DNA of 30,293 nucleotides from Candidatus Dojkabacteria bacterium CG_4_10_14_0_2_um_filter_Dojkabacteria_WS6_41_15 (GCA_002793355.1 PFQB01000009.1:1-30293), one strand, 5' to 3'. Counted from the first letter of the stretch, positions 15,801 through 23,837 are shown. Made by a program: numbers and translations. Notes: a model not told the origin generated them from the letters alone.

Positions 15801-16266
15801 CATTCCTAAGCAAGTTCCGGTTATTGAGCAGAAACCACAACCACCCGTGCAAAAAACATCGTTGCCTACTCCCCACACACCAATAGTGTCCGCATCAACT
15901 CATCTTGCACCCGTAATGTCTGCATCAACTCCGCCTGTTATACCTGCAACACGACTAGCAACACCACCATCGATTGCGGAGAAAGAAATTAAGACTCAAT
16001 CACCAGCAGCTAAATCCCCAGCGACTATTCCAGCTCAAAGTGTTTCGCAAAATCAAGTGTCTGCAACTCTTCCAAAAATGATGCCGATAAATTCTGCTGC
16101 ACCTGTACCTCAAACCCCTTCAATGCAAAAGCCCCATGCAAAGGAACACACCACTCAGGCAGTTGCCCCACAAAGCACGGTTCCCGCATCTAGCACAACT
16201 ACATCTAACACGCCACGTGGACTCAAAGACTTGCCACCAGAATCACCACCATTACCAAAACTGTAG
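12811..16266 (+). CDS. Large Ig-like surface protein with Thr-Pro linker and long C-terminal tail
   Basis: 1151 residues, GTG start two bases after the preceding stop. Signal-type segment at 8-28 with a possible cleavage after QAFA (40). Residues 48-190 form a beta-rich, cohesin-like or Ig-like domain. Cadherin/He-PIG-type Ig domains follow at about 207-303 (IPEFTSEPLKYVTEGTPF) and 441-552 (PPVFTSDP, KDVDGDPM), and another Ig-like unit at 557-657. A Lys-Pro/Thr-Pro linker spans 659-695, one more Ig-like domain 699-798, then a transmembrane helix 821-844 and YRNSGKDK stop-transfer charge. The last 307 residues are a Pro/Thr/Ala-rich disordered tail, predicted to be cytoplasmic. It shares an operon with sortase and the solute-binding protein. 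Exact domain families are inferred from pattern only. Confidence 0.85.
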   Translation: MKKEKARQLLTIFSLFMLLVLPTAIVGYGNFSKLVNQAFAKPFQKEESTFVVQPESSQNITKGGEFSLKMTVASTKSLPLNHFVAFVEFDSTKVDIKSVRVQNTQQLSVVKYQNGFLVYPSTMVTPTSYEALIPATCSRQNTCDFSAFSASSITFTINGVLISDLTAQQRPIKVSIIGAARTSTLAIWNEKLVLPDLKLGEFIKNTIPEFTSEPLKYVTEGTPFEYVVSATDQEKDSLQFSLVCPESAYCDKEQKAPAGLVIEDNKLRWETPVYSDQPYEITVFANDSKSISTQSFSLTVLQKGTAYFACTFTPALSVKILDYRVETPLVIVAESSVDLAQAQVTLSKEGKLEQTFNYEFTPAKKYVILDKSSRPALTFQFNEGQYTGKAEFTSSDGSQFTCDLENPTVSLTSLLKQAFHKTINEFVQQVYAAAGVTVGTNSPPVFTSDPMVPAANGGSSPSVSFVYGTAYTFTLKAKDVDGDPMQHTIVTKPSWAKLAVSSTNPQTGPSTYSIQFTGTPLLKDAGSNLFSVSINDGYGHYITRTWVINIDYPDNDIPKVTIVSPTTSLSRYQGSSFPLKWDVEDRYQIVSFGVYYTTKLGSSTKKTYNKNVAYNTRNMTINTASIPPGDYYFIVTATDGYSPPAIGSGYTAMIRILPPKPKPTPTPTPTPTATATTTPTATPTPTITPTIEPTPLVDEVAIQITSPKSQASIKPHDFKTVISVTASKLGELTVDSLKITLDGTVVTDKFNFSAEKGKSLTASYTPATLLEPGIHELTVYAKDSKQKEKEVKVSFSIITDPESDPNTVNFFGMAIRKDIYNIFIAGLILVVILLLLPIIMYFAYRNSGKDKLEAKKPVTPVYPAGTPTLRTPNNSFAGTTPVQTPQTVTVPARPPMYQPIITPVQVNPSYAPVTRTLPSITPNEALASFVAHAPLQEAKKPVAATSNTAVNPTEEPITFPVRSAVSTTPSQPVFTHVPSASLTKVADKPTAPVQQPAIPKQVPVIEQKPQPPVQKTSLPTPHTPIVSASTHLAPVMSASTPPVIPATRLATPPSIAEKEIKTQSPAAKSPATIPAQSVSQNQVSATLPKMMPINSAAPVPQTPSMQKPHAKEHTTQAVAPQSTVPASSTTTSNTPRGLKDLPPESPPLPKL

Positions 16267-16271
16267 GGAAC

Positions 16272-16307
16272 CTTTGCTTCGCGCAGCAAAGAGTGTTCAA
16301 AGAACAC
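16272..16307 (+). repeat. Two back-to-back hairpins before alaS
   Basis: Hairpin 1: CTTTGCT (16272-16278), loop of six, AGCAAAG (16285-16291). Hairpin 2: GTGTTC (16293-16298), loop AAA, GAACAC (16302-16307). They lie between the surface-protein stop and the alaS -10. There is no U-tract, so they may be a weak or factor-dependent terminator, or a site acting on the alaS promoter, which they abut. Confidence 0.6.
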
Positions 16308-16312
16308 AGAGG

Positions 16313-16321
16313 TGGTATAAT
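16313..16321 (+). promoter_or_regulatory. Extended -10 promoter of alaS, leaderless
   Basis: TGGTATAAT: perfect TATAAT (16316-16321) with TG-n in front. The A of ATG 16327 is the sixth base after the -10, so the message should begin at the start codon. The -35 position is occupied by the GTGTTC arm of hairpin 2 and is not consensus. Confidence 0.7.
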
Positions 16322-16326
16322 TCTCC

Positions 16327-18141
16327 ATGAAACAGTTGACCTACCTGCAAACCAGAAATGCATATCTGGACTTCATGAAAGGCAAAGGACACCGAGAGAT
16401 TCCTAACACCTCTCTTGTGCCAGAAAACGACCCAACGCTGTTGTTTGTGAACTCTGGTATGTTTCCACTTGTTCCGTTTTTAAGGGGCGAGACTCACCCC
16501 TTAGGTAACCGACTGGTTAATGTTCAACGTTGCGTTAGAACAGAAGATCTTGACGAGGTTGGTGATGCCTCGCATGCAACCGCGTTTGAAATGATGGGCA
16601 ATTGGTCATTGGGCGACTACTTCAAGAAAGAAGCGCTTGAGCAAACTTTTGAATTTTTTGTAGAAACTCTAGAAGTCCCTATCGAAAAATTATATGCGTC
16701 TGTCTTCGAAGGAGATGCAGATGCACCACAAGATACGACCTCAATAGAAGTGCTGCAACAGATTTACACAAAATATGGAATCAATGCAAAGTATGGAAAA
16801 GATGAACGAATCCAACTTTATGGCAAAACAAAGAATTGGTGGGGTTTAGCAAGCGGTGGCCCTTGCGGTACAAATTCTGAAATCTTTTTTGACACGGGCA
16901 AACCACCTTGCTCTGAAGCTTGTCATATCAATTGTGATTGTGAAAAATACATAGAGATTGGCAATAATGTCTTTATGGAGTTTTTAAACAAAGACGGCAA
17001 ATTTACCCCACTAAAAAAGAAAAATGTTGATTTTGGTGGCGGATTAGACCGAGTTGTCATTTTGCTTCAAGGGGTAGAAAGCTATCATGATACTGATATA
17101 TACAAGCCAATCGGCAGTGCTATAGAAAAGTTGGCAACGACACAAAACCTTAAATCTAAACGTATCATTGTGGATCACATTAAATCAGCAACCTGGATAA
17201 TTATGGATGGCGTCTTGCCGGGAAAGACTGAAAAGGAGTATGTTCTTAGAAGACTTATTCGACGCGCAATTCGCCACGGAAAGATACTTGGCATCGAGAA
17301 ACCTTTTACTCGAGAAATTGGCAAAGTTGCAATACAGCAATTCAGCCAAATTTACCCACAACTACTCGAGCAACAAGAACAAATATTATACATTCTAGAA
17401 CAGGAGGAAACCAAGTTTAGAAACACACTAAAAGGAGGAATTGCTCAGGCCTCCAAAATTGCAGCTCTGTTCAAGACAGAAACGTTTACAAATAGTAATG
17501 GCGAATCATTCTCCTTATTCGAATCATTTGGTTTCCCACCCGAAATGCTACTAGAAGAATTACGTTCTGCGGGAAACAATATTGATACAGAGAAGTTTTG
17601 GGCAAATCACAATAAGAAAACCATCGAACATCAAGAAAAATCGCGCTCTGCTTCCCAGGGTTTGTTTAAAGGCGGGCTAGCAGACACTTCAGAAATGTCC
17701 ACCCATTACCATACGTGCACTCATTTGCTGCTTGCCGCGCTTCGCAGTATAGTCGGCGAGCATGTTTACCAAATGGGTAGCCGTGTTAAACCGGAAGGAT
17801 TACGATTTGATTTTCCAAATCAAGAAAAATTATCTCCAGAACAAATTACAAAAATTGAAAAACTAATAAATCAAAAAATCGACGAAAAGCTACCGGTAAC
17901 CTATACCAAAATGAGTCGCGAAGAGGGACTGAAGTTGGTGCCTTTTGCCGCCTTCGAAGGGAAGTATGCCGATGTAGTAAAGGTCTACACAATAGGTGAT
18001 TCAAAACATCCCTTTTCACAAGAATTGTGCAACGGCCCCCATGCAAAAAACACTTCTGAAATACAGGGTGTTTTCAAAATTACTCACCAAGAAAAAATTG
18101 GAAACGGAATAGTACGTCTAAAAGGAGAATTAACTAAATAA
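16327..18141 (+). CDS. alaS: Alanyl-tRNA synthetase, short form
   Basis: Charges tRNA-Ala. 604 residues, against about 870 in typical bacteria. The class II catalytic core is intact (motif 1 region NTSLVPENDPTLLFVNSGM; RCVRTEDLDEVG; motif 3 GGGLDRVVILLQG). The tRNA-recognition region contains a FRNTLKGG segment. The editing domain keeps its zinc ligands: His462 and His466 in HTCTH, Cys568 and His572 in CNGPH. The protein stops right after IVRLKGELTK, so the DHHA1 and C-Ala regions are missing. An unusual Cys cluster (195, 199, 203, 205) sits in the catalytic domain before KYIEIGNNVFMEF. alaS-ruvX-mltG is a conserved gene order known from Firmicutes. Confidence 0.96.
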   Translation: MKQLTYLQTRNAYLDFMKGKGHREIPNTSLVPENDPTLLFVNSGMFPLVPFLRGETHPLGNRLVNVQRCVRTEDLDEVGDASHATAFEMMGNWSLGDYFKKEALEQTFEFFVETLEVPIEKLYASVFEGDADAPQDTTSIEVLQQIYTKYGINAKYGKDERIQLYGKTKNWWGLASGGPCGTNSEIFFDTGKPPCSEACHINCDCEKYIEIGNNVFMEFLNKDGKFTPLKKKNVDFGGGLDRVVILLQGVESYHDTDIYKPIGSAIEKLATTQNLKSKRIIVDHIKSATWIIMDGVLPGKTEKEYVLRRLIRRAIRHGKILGIEKPFTREIGKVAIQQFSQIYPQLLEQQEQILYILEQEETKFRNTLKGGIAQASKIAALFKTETFTNSNGESFSLFESFGFPPEMLLEELRSAGNNIDTEKFWANHNKKTIEHQEKSRSASQGLFKGGLADTSEMSTHYHTCTHLLLAALRSIVGEHVYQMGSRVKPEGLRFDFPNQEKLSPEQITKIEKLINQKIDEKLPVTYTKMSREEGLKLVPFAAFEGKYADVVKVYTIGDSKHPFSQELCNGPHAKNTSEIQGVFKITHQEKIGNGIVRLKGELTK

Positions 18142-18147
18142 CACCGT

Positions 18148-18531
18148 ATGTATATCCTTGGTATAGACTTTGGCACTAAAAAAATTGGAGCAGCTATTCT
18201 TGAAGATACTTCAGGTATTTGCAGTCCTCTACCCGTAATACTCAACGACAAAAAAATGTGGGAGCATTTAGCTACACTCATAGCCGATTTTCGAATTTCA
18301 ACCGTCGTGTTGGGCCTGCCCTCTTATGCTTCGACGGAAAAGAAAGTCCAACAATTTGCCGCTACATTGCAGGAAAAGCACGCCCTTGCCGTTTACTTCA
18401 CACAGGAGGATAATACATCTATCGCCATTAAAAAAGAATTATCGACACAAAAGCAAAAGAAAAATCTTGATTCTTACAGTGCTGTCGAGATTCTTCAGCA
18501 ATGGATAAGCGAAACTGCAAAAGATAAGTAA
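18148..18531 (+). CDS. ruvX: Holliday junction resolvase-like RuvX/YqgF
   Basis: RNase H-fold nuclease family; E. coli YqgF is linked to 16S pre-rRNA 5'-end processing. 127 residues, normal length. Visible motifs: GIDFGTKKIGAAI with the first catalytic Asp, VVLGLPSYAS, EDNTSIAIKKEL where other members have DER-ST-A, and LDSYSAVEILQQW with the last Asp. It starts 6 bases after alaS and is 15 bases before mltG. Confidence 0.88.
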   Translation: MYILGIDFGTKKIGAAILEDTSGICSPLPVILNDKKMWEHLATLIADFRISTVVLGLPSYASTEKKVQQFAATLQEKHALAVYFTQEDNTSIAIKKELSTQKQKKNLDSYSAVEILQQWISETAKDK

Positions 18532-18546
18532 ATTTATTCTAAAAAA

Positions 18547-19659
18547 ATGGCTTTTTATTCTGGAAAAATCGTTAAAGAAAAAGTACGAAAACCTTCAAAA
18601 TTGATTCCAATATTAGTCCTCTTGTTGCTTGCAGCAGGCGGTGGTAGCTATGTTGCTCTTCAGAAATATGGGGTACTTGAAAAGATTCCTTTGTACCGGT
18701 GTTATTGGGACAACAGCGTCAGTACAATCCCAGCTAATGCACAGACCGGCGTACGTTCAATTTCAATTGAGCCCGGTCAAGACACACTCTCTATTGGGCA
18801 GGCATTAGTGAAAAAGGGGATAATTCTTAACGCCACTGATTTCCTCTGTTATGTTCGCAAAATTGATGCTGGAAATAAGATTCAAGCAGGTTACTACGAG
18901 ATTACTCTTCCTGTTTCACTCGAACAATTAGTTCCCTTATTTCAAAGTGCTCGTATACCAACGGTCCGAGTAACTCTACAAGAAGGTCTACGTATGGACG
19001 AAATTGCAGCAAAAATTCAGCTTGCTATGGGAACAGAGAGTGAAATTGTTCGCTTTTCTGTGACCGAATTTATGAACCTTGCAACTGACAAGACCGTCAT
19101 TAATGCACTCACCTACACAAAAGGAAAGACATCTTTGGAAGGTTTTTTGTTTCCCGATACCTACGAGATTGCAAAAAACGCGACTAGTAAAGACGTTATC
19201 GATTTACTCGTAAATACTTTTCTTAAGAAAGTTGCCGTTGAACCGACTTTCAATTCCCCTAAGACGTTTACCCCTTACCAAGTTGTGGTGATGGCCTCAC
19301 TGGTCGAAAAAGAAGCGGGGAAATCACTCGAAGAAAAACAAATGGTAGCAGGTATTTTAGAGAAGAGAATTAAAAGCAACTGGTTAATACAAGTAGATGC
19401 TGCTCTTCTGTACGAAAAGAAAGACTGGAAAGCCACAATTACGAGTGCCGACTTAGCAACAATATCACCATACAATACATACAAAGCAAAGGGGTTACCT
19501 CCAACGCCAATTTGCAACCCTGGTCTGGAGAGTATTCAAGCAGTATTGACCTCAAAAGATAGCCCTTATTGGTTTTATTTGCACGGTAAAGACGGAGTCA
19601 TTCACTATGCAAGAACTAATGCTGAGCACGAGCAAAACAAATCCTTGTATTTGCGATAA
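18547..19659 (+). CDS. mltG: Endolytic murein transglycosylase MltG (YceG-like)
   Basis: Membrane-bound enzyme that cleaves nascent glycan strands and ends their elongation. 370 residues. N-terminal membrane helix at 19-38; LysM-like region at about 70-135; catalytic domain with LEGFLFPDTYEI (198-209), MASLVEKEAGK containing the probable catalytic Glu254, ISPYNTYKAKGLPPTPICNPG and the C-terminal YWFYLHGKDGVIHYARTN motif. It follows ruvX on the same strand; the gene after it encodes another cell-wall enzyme. Confidence 0.95.
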   Translation: MAFYSGKIVKEKVRKPSKLIPILVLLLLAAGGGSYVALQKYGVLEKIPLYRCYWDNSVSTIPANAQTGVRSISIEPGQDTLSIGQALVKKGIILNATDFLCYVRKIDAGNKIQAGYYEITLPVSLEQLVPLFQSARIPTVRVTLQEGLRMDEIAAKIQLAMGTESEIVRFSVTEFMNLATDKTVINALTYTKGKTSLEGFLFPDTYEIAKNATSKDVIDLLVNTFLKKVAVEPTFNSPKTFTPYQVVVMASLVEKEAGKSLEEKQMVAGILEKRIKSNWLIQVDAALLYEKKDWKATITSADLATISPYNTYKAKGLPPTPICNPGLESIQAVLTSKDSPYWFYLHGKDGVIHYARTNAEHEQNKSLYLR

Positions 19660-19674
19660 CTTCTGTGCGACAAT
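19645..19674 (+). promoter_or_regulatory. Probable promoter of the LCP gene, leaderless
   Basis: -35 TTGTAT (19645-19650) inside the end of mltG, 18-base spacer ending TGC, -10 GACAAT (19669-19674). The A of ATG 19681 is the seventh base after the -10. Confidence 0.45.
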
Positions 19675-19680
19675 GCAATC

Positions 19681-21132
19681 ATGAAACTGACCCTTAAAAA
19701 AGAGTATACTTCAAATCCAAGCCACTTAGATCCACTCGAGAAAAAAGAAAAAGGCATGATTACAAGTATTCCTACCTACAAGAAAAAACCCTCACTCTTA
19801 GGCACACTATTCAGCACAATTGCGATTTTACTACCGGTCGCTCTATTTGCCGTCGCAATCCCCTATGTAATCATGTTAGGTTCTTCCGTTCTTCAACCGT
19901 TTATTAAAGCTGCCAATTTTACCGTCACCGGAAATTCTTCTGCATTCTCGACACTAAAAAAAGAACCTTCTCTTCTTAAAGCAAGTAATGGCAACACAAA
20001 TATATTAATTGTGGGAATAGACACTCGTTCTGGTGGCAGTAAATTACTCAATACCGACACCATTATATTGGCCTCGTACAATCCAAAATACAACGAAATC
20101 TCAATGATGTCTTTTCCCCGAGATTTAAACGTAAACTTTCCGAACACACCCAGTTATGGAAAGATAAATGCAACTTATGCTTATGGCGAAATAAGAAAGA
20201 AGGAATCTGGCATGGAATACCTTAAACAACTAATTGAGTCTATTTCAGGTCAAAAAATTCAATACCACGTAATGGTGGACCTAAAAGGGTTTACTTCTGT
20301 AATTAACTTTCTTGGAGGGGTAGACGTAAACGTTGTCCCAGGATTCAAAGGTTGGTACCCACAAGGAGGTAAATATGTTTCCGTCACCTTTAAACGCGGG
20401 ATGAACCATATGACAGGAGATTCAGCATTACAGTACGCAAGAATTCGACACGTATACGATGCCGATACCTATGGTGATTACTTAGCCGAGGCATCAGATT
20501 TCGGCCGTGCACGAAGGCAACAAAAAATTATTCAAGCAGTCATTGACAAAGCTAGTAAGGTAGAGGCATTTCAGAACACAAAGAAAATATTTGAAATAAT
20601 GGGCGCAGTTGCAAAAAACATTAAAATAAATCGAGTAACACCAGAGGATGTCGAGGCAGGATTGAATATTTTGAAAGATAAAGGCAAGCCAGCATCCTAC
20701 TCTATCGTATTGGATCCTTCTGCTGGCGGAGGCGGACGTCTACTACGTCGGGGGTCTGGAACCCTATATACGATTGAACCAACAGCAGGCAGAAGTAATT
20801 GGTCCCAAGTAAAGAATTTTGTTAAGGATTATTACACTTCACCTGGATTGGTAACTATTAAGAAACCTATATATGTATACAACAATGGTGCTTCTAGCTT
20901 TTCTTCAAAATTAAGCTCTATGAGTAGCAGATACTACTATGCTAGTTTTAAAAGCGGGGGAACTCCAAAAGGATTACCTGCAGCTGGGGTCTATAATATC
21001 GGCGGAACAATCTCTGCATCTACAGCAAAATATTTGGCCTCAGCATATAAACTTAACTATATAGAAGTTGATTCGACCGTTACTGTTCCTAAACCGAAAA
21101 ACTGCTACATAGTCATCGTGCTTGGTAAATAG
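19681..21132 (+). CDS. LytR-CpsA-Psr (LCP) family glycopolymer transferase
   Basis: Enzymes of this family transfer glycopolymers from lipid carriers to peptidoglycan outside the membrane. 483 residues: cytoplasmic Lys-rich start, membrane helix 41-63, LCP domain about 105-292 with NILIVGIDTRSG, SMMSFPRDLNV (Arg147/Asp148), NFLGGVDVNV, SALQYARIRH and DFGRARRQQKII. A C-terminal LytR_C-type domain (about 395-480) has IYVYNNGASSFSSKLSSM and ASTAKYLASAYK. Fits with the neighbouring mltG as an envelope-building set. It is followed after 7 bases by the holA-like gene. Confidence 0.93.
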   Translation: MKLTLKKEYTSNPSHLDPLEKKEKGMITSIPTYKKKPSLLGTLFSTIAILLPVALFAVAIPYVIMLGSSVLQPFIKAANFTVTGNSSAFSTLKKEPSLLKASNGNTNILIVGIDTRSGGSKLLNTDTIILASYNPKYNEISMMSFPRDLNVNFPNTPSYGKINATYAYGEIRKKESGMEYLKQLIESISGQKIQYHVMVDLKGFTSVINFLGGVDVNVVPGFKGWYPQGGKYVSVTFKRGMNHMTGDSALQYARIRHVYDADTYGDYLAEASDFGRARRQQKIIQAVIDKASKVEAFQNTKKIFEIMGAVAKNIKINRVTPEDVEAGLNILKDKGKPASYSIVLDPSAGGGGRLLRRGSGTLYTIEPTAGRSNWSQVKNFVKDYYTSPGLVTIKKPIYVYNNGASSFSSKLSSMSSRYYYASFKSGGTPKGLPAAGVYNIGGTISASTAKYLASAYKLNYIEVDSTVTVPKPKNCYIVIVLGK

Positions 21133-21139
21133 ATGTAAT

Positions 21140-22066
21140 ATGCTAACTATAATTTCTACTGGTGACCGAGAATCTGACCTGTACAGGTGGCACTCGCTCA
21201 AAGAAAAAGTCCGCTCTATCGAGGAAATAATCTCTATAGACGGTTCTACTGAAGTGGGCTTGCACCAACTAACGCAACGGCTTGAAACTATTTCCCTGTT
21301 GACCGAGATTGCCCCGATTGTGGCTCACCACGTAAAACTGACCACAGAACTCGTTAAACTACTTGTAAATTATGAACAAGATGTATTCTTACTAACACCA
21401 GAAGGCAAACTTCCAACACTAAATAGCCCGCACAGAATTATTAACGAAAAACTGACGGACTCTCAACTGAAGTCAGTAATATCACACTCTTTTGAACAAC
21501 TTTCGTTTGTTCCCGCACGAGAGGATTTAATTAGAATCTATTTGCTTCTAACTTCCGAGGATTTTATGGGCAAAGAAAGAATTTCTCCCAACCGAACCCT
21601 GACCTTCATTAGACAAGTCCGAACACTTGAAGGAACCACTGCTGATGAAGGCAAAAAACTCCTCACAGCGCTTCTTGGTAGCATAGAAGGCAAATTCAGC
21701 CAGTGGGAAATACTTGACCACCTATTTACCCCAAGTAAACGCAAACAAAAGGAGTATTTTGCAGCCTTAACCGAAATTATGTCCACTTACGAGATTATGT
21801 CTCTTGCAAAATCAACCTTATTGCTTGTTCTTGCAATCATAGTTGGGCAAGAACAACACCTAGATGCAACCTCAATTGCGACCAAAATAGGGAAACACCC
21901 TTTCTATGTTTCTTCTCTTCTCCGAACTATCACAAGTAACCGTATCGCCTACGAGAAAGCCTTTAAATTATGCACACGGCTTTTTAATCTAGAATCAGCA
22001 TTAAAATCTGGTAGATTTGATGATGAGGGCTTTGGATTTGATGTCTTGCTCGCAACAGAGGCGTAG
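21140..22066 (+). CDS. holA: DNA polymerase III delta subunit-like protein
   Basis: Clamp-loader subunit that opens the beta clamp; the call rests on overall pattern. 308 residues from ATG 21140; an in-frame TTG at 21122 overlaps the LCP stop. The start MLTIISTGDRESDLYRWHSL fits the delta N-terminus. The C-terminal domain has the hallmark text: IATKIGKHPFYVSSLLRTI with the HPF motif, and LFNLESALKSGRFDDEGFGF matching the AD-x-x-LK-x-GR-x-D consensus. The middle is poorly conserved, as usual for HolA. It is likely cotranscribed with LCP and converges on the 22084-22500 gene after 17 bases. Confidence 0.75.
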   Translation: MLTIISTGDRESDLYRWHSLKEKVRSIEEIISIDGSTEVGLHQLTQRLETISLLTEIAPIVAHHVKLTTELVKLLVNYEQDVFLLTPEGKLPTLNSPHRIINEKLTDSQLKSVISHSFEQLSFVPAREDLIRIYLLLTSEDFMGKERISPNRTLTFIRQVRTLEGTTADEGKKLLTALLGSIEGKFSQWEILDHLFTPSKRKQKEYFAALTEIMSTYEIMSLAKSTLLLVLAIIVGQEQHLDATSIATKIGKHPFYVSSLLRTITSNRIAYEKAFKLCTRLFNLESALKSGRFDDEGFGFDVLLATEA

Positions 22067-22083
22067 TTTTAAACGATTGCAAC

Positions 22084-22500
22084 TTATCGGTAGGAAAACG
22101 GATTTCCTTTAATGCCGTACCATTCTCCTGCCGAGACAATGACCACATAGGTGTACTGTAATTCATCTTGTTTTAACAAAGTCACTACATGATTGGTGGT
22201 TGGAGATTCGCCTTGTGCCGACAGAACTTTATACGGTAAGCCTGCAAAATCAGAGTAAGTCTTTCCAAGCAATAGAAACCCCGAACAAGAATCCGTAGTT
22301 TTCCAAGAAATTTTCATCAGTTCCTGCTCGCGAGAAACGGTCATAAGATAGGGCGAACACACTTTGCTTGAAATATTCGCACCCTCGTAAAGTGCCTCTT
22401 GCTCTTTAATATATTTATACCATAACGTCAAAATAAGGATTGGTAAAACGATTGAAAGTGTTCCAAAAATTATCACGAGCTTCCTAAGAAATTGCTTCAT
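22084..22500 (-). CDS. Small membrane-anchored protein with FN3-like domain
   Basis: 138 residues. N-terminal membrane helix (about 8-28) after MKQFLRK, then a single beta-rich extracellular domain. ISWKTTDSCSGFLLLGKTY, then NHVVTLLKQDELQYTYVVIV and SAGEWYG, follow the strand pattern of fibronectin type III or purple-acid-phosphatase N-terminal domains. Two Cys (SSKVCSPYL and DSCSG) could pair. Its ATG overlaps the upstream stop as ATGA, indicating translational coupling to the 22497-23237 gene. Function unknown. Confidence 0.75.
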   Translation of the reverse strand: MKQFLRKLVIIFGTLSIVLPILILTLWYKYIKEQEALYEGANISSKVCSPYLMTVSREQELMKISWKTTDSCSGFLLLGKTYSDFAGLPYKVLSAQGESPTTNHVVTLLKQDELQYTYVVIVSAGEWYGIKGNPFSYR

Positions 22501-23237
22501 CGTTGCCCACGTTCAATAATTACACCAGCAGGTCCCTTGGGCTTAGAGAGATTAGCTACTTTAATTATTTTGGCTATCAGCATGACAATCAGTACGACCA
22601 AAAGAACCGTGATTGCAACAATACCATAAAAAGTTGGTGATTTAGCCTGAAGCGCCGCACCTGAAGTTGCCTTAGCGACCTTTTCTCCCAATACCTCAGT
22701 CACTGGCGGCAATTCACTCTCCGTCGCTACTGATGGTATTAATTGTTCGACGTTTTGCACTTCTGCTGGGTTTGGATGAAAAGGATCTCTCCATAGCGCG
22801 ATAGTGGTAGCACCTTTCACTTCTTGGGGTTGATCGATAGTCACCGTAAACGCTTGCTCGGCAGATGCACCGCCCAATGTTGTAGCTTGCATCGTCACAG
22901 AAAACACTCCGCTGACCGCAGGCACAGTACCTTGGAGCTGTTGCAACTCGTTATTCCATTCCAACCAATCTGGTTTAGATTGAACCGAAACTGCAATTGC
23001 TTCGCCAGAAATGGATGTTGCAACGAGTTTATACACAAAAACAGAATCCGCGTTCACTAAAACTGGAGGAATCGACAGGAATCTAATATCCTCCACCATT
23101 ACTGTTGCAATGACACTTGGACTCACGTTACCTGTTGTTGGAGCAGCAGGACTAATAACTTGCTCTAAAAGAACAGGCAACCCGAAAGTAACCATTAAAA
23201 TCGCTATAACAATAATGATTTTGGTAATAGACCTCAT
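22497..23237 (-). CDS. Membrane protein with one Ig-like domain between two helices
   Basis: 246 residues from ATG 23237; the in-frame GTG at 23243 lies too close to the -10 to be the start. N-terminal helix (about 5-25), an Ig-like/He-PIG domain (about 55-135, with KPDWLEWNNELQQLQGTVP), a linker with TEVLGEKVAKATSG, a second helix near 200-224 (TFYGIVAITVLLVVLIVMLI) and a short basic tail. The arrangement is a miniature of the 1151-residue surface protein. It heads the two-gene minus-strand unit and diverges from the 23283 gene. Confidence 0.75.
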   Translation of the reverse strand: MRSITKIIIVIAILMVTFGLPVLLEQVISPAAPTTGNVSPSVIATVMVEDIRFLSIPPVLVNADSVFVYKLVATSISGEAIAVSVQSKPDWLEWNNELQQLQGTVPAVSGVFSVTMQATTLGGASAEQAFTVTIDQPQEVKGATTIALWRDPFHPNPAEVQNVEQLIPSVATESELPPVTEVLGEKVAKATSGAALQAKSPTFYGIVAITVLLVVLIVMLIAKIIKVANLSKPKGPAGVIIERGQR

Positions 23238-23244
23238 TATCACC

Positions 23245-23253
23245 AGTGTAGCA
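23245..23253 (-). promoter_or_regulatory. Extended -10 of the 22497-23237 gene, leaderless
   Basis: Minus-strand TGCTACACT, with TACACT at 23245-23250. The A of ATG 23237 is the eighth base after the -10. The same nine bases occur before the prgI-like gene at 27587-27595. Confidence 0.55.
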
Positions 23254-23271
23254 CAGAATAATAAAGTACGG

Positions 23272-23277
23272 TATACT
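23272..23277 (+). promoter_or_regulatory. -10 of the 23283 gene, leaderless
   Basis: TATACT five bases before ATG 23283. No good -35 is seen. It forms a compact divergent promoter pair with 23245-23253 in 45 intergenic bases. Confidence 0.5.
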
Positions 23278-23282
23278 GTTTT

Positions 23283-23837
23283 ATGAGTGAATTCCTGAAG
23301 CGATATATCGAAACTTCGCTGTTTGCAGCGACAGTACTCTTGTTCGCAAAATTGGTCGGTGTATGGATAGGTCTATCTATAACCAAGGTGACTTTTTCCC
23401 TTGTTACGGTACCAGAAATTTTTACTTATGTCTCTGTTGCCTCCTTAGACCAAGTAAGACAGGTCTCCACGATAGCTGACGGCGTTTTTGTTGCAACTCT
23501 TGTTGTTGTAGGTACCTTGGTATTAATTAAGACTATATTGTTTAACGACCTTACTAGACATCCTCGTGTCTTGGTAAAAGTAATTCACTATAACCTGACT
23601 GGCTGGCTAGAAGACGGACAGAGTATGTATCCAAGATTATTTGCTTGGGGAACATTTTTCTGGCTTGCCTGCATTCTTGTTGTAAGGGATTACATGGTCG
23701 CCAAAATTCCCCTTGCATTACCCATAACCTTAGGGTTGTTTACTGTGATATATTCCTACCAAGTCTTCAACTTTCTAGAAACTCATATTTCAGATATGAT
23801 AAGCTACTTATATGGCACAAAAAGAAAAACAACATAA
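23283..23837 (+). CDS. Four-helix integral membrane protein, unknown function
   Basis: 184 residues with four probable membrane helices: about 12-34 (LFAATVLLFAKLVGVWIGL), 62-87 (GVFVATLVVVGTLVLIKTIL), 119-139 (LFAWGTFFWLACILVV) and 143-165 (IPLALPITLGLFTVIYSYQV). A cytoplasmic or external loop between helices 2 and 3 has NDLTRHPRVLVKVIHYNLTGW. I do not recognise the family. The following gene starts inside its last 26 bases, so the two are coupled. Confidence 0.7.
   Translation: MSEFLKRYIETSLFAATVLLFAKLVGVWIGLSITKVTFSLVTVPEIFTYVSVASLDQVRQVSTIADGVFVATLVVVGTLVLIKTILFNDLTRHPRVLVKVIHYNLTGWLEDGQSMYPRLFAWGTFFWLACILVVRDYMVAKIPLALPITLGLFTVIYSYQVFNFLETHISDMISYLYGTKRKTT

Noticed and set aside
10651..16266. 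LPxTG-type sorting signal in the surface proteins
   Set aside because: Segments such as LPSIT and LPTPH occur in the tail, but not in front of a hydrophobic stretch and basic end, so they are not sorting signals.
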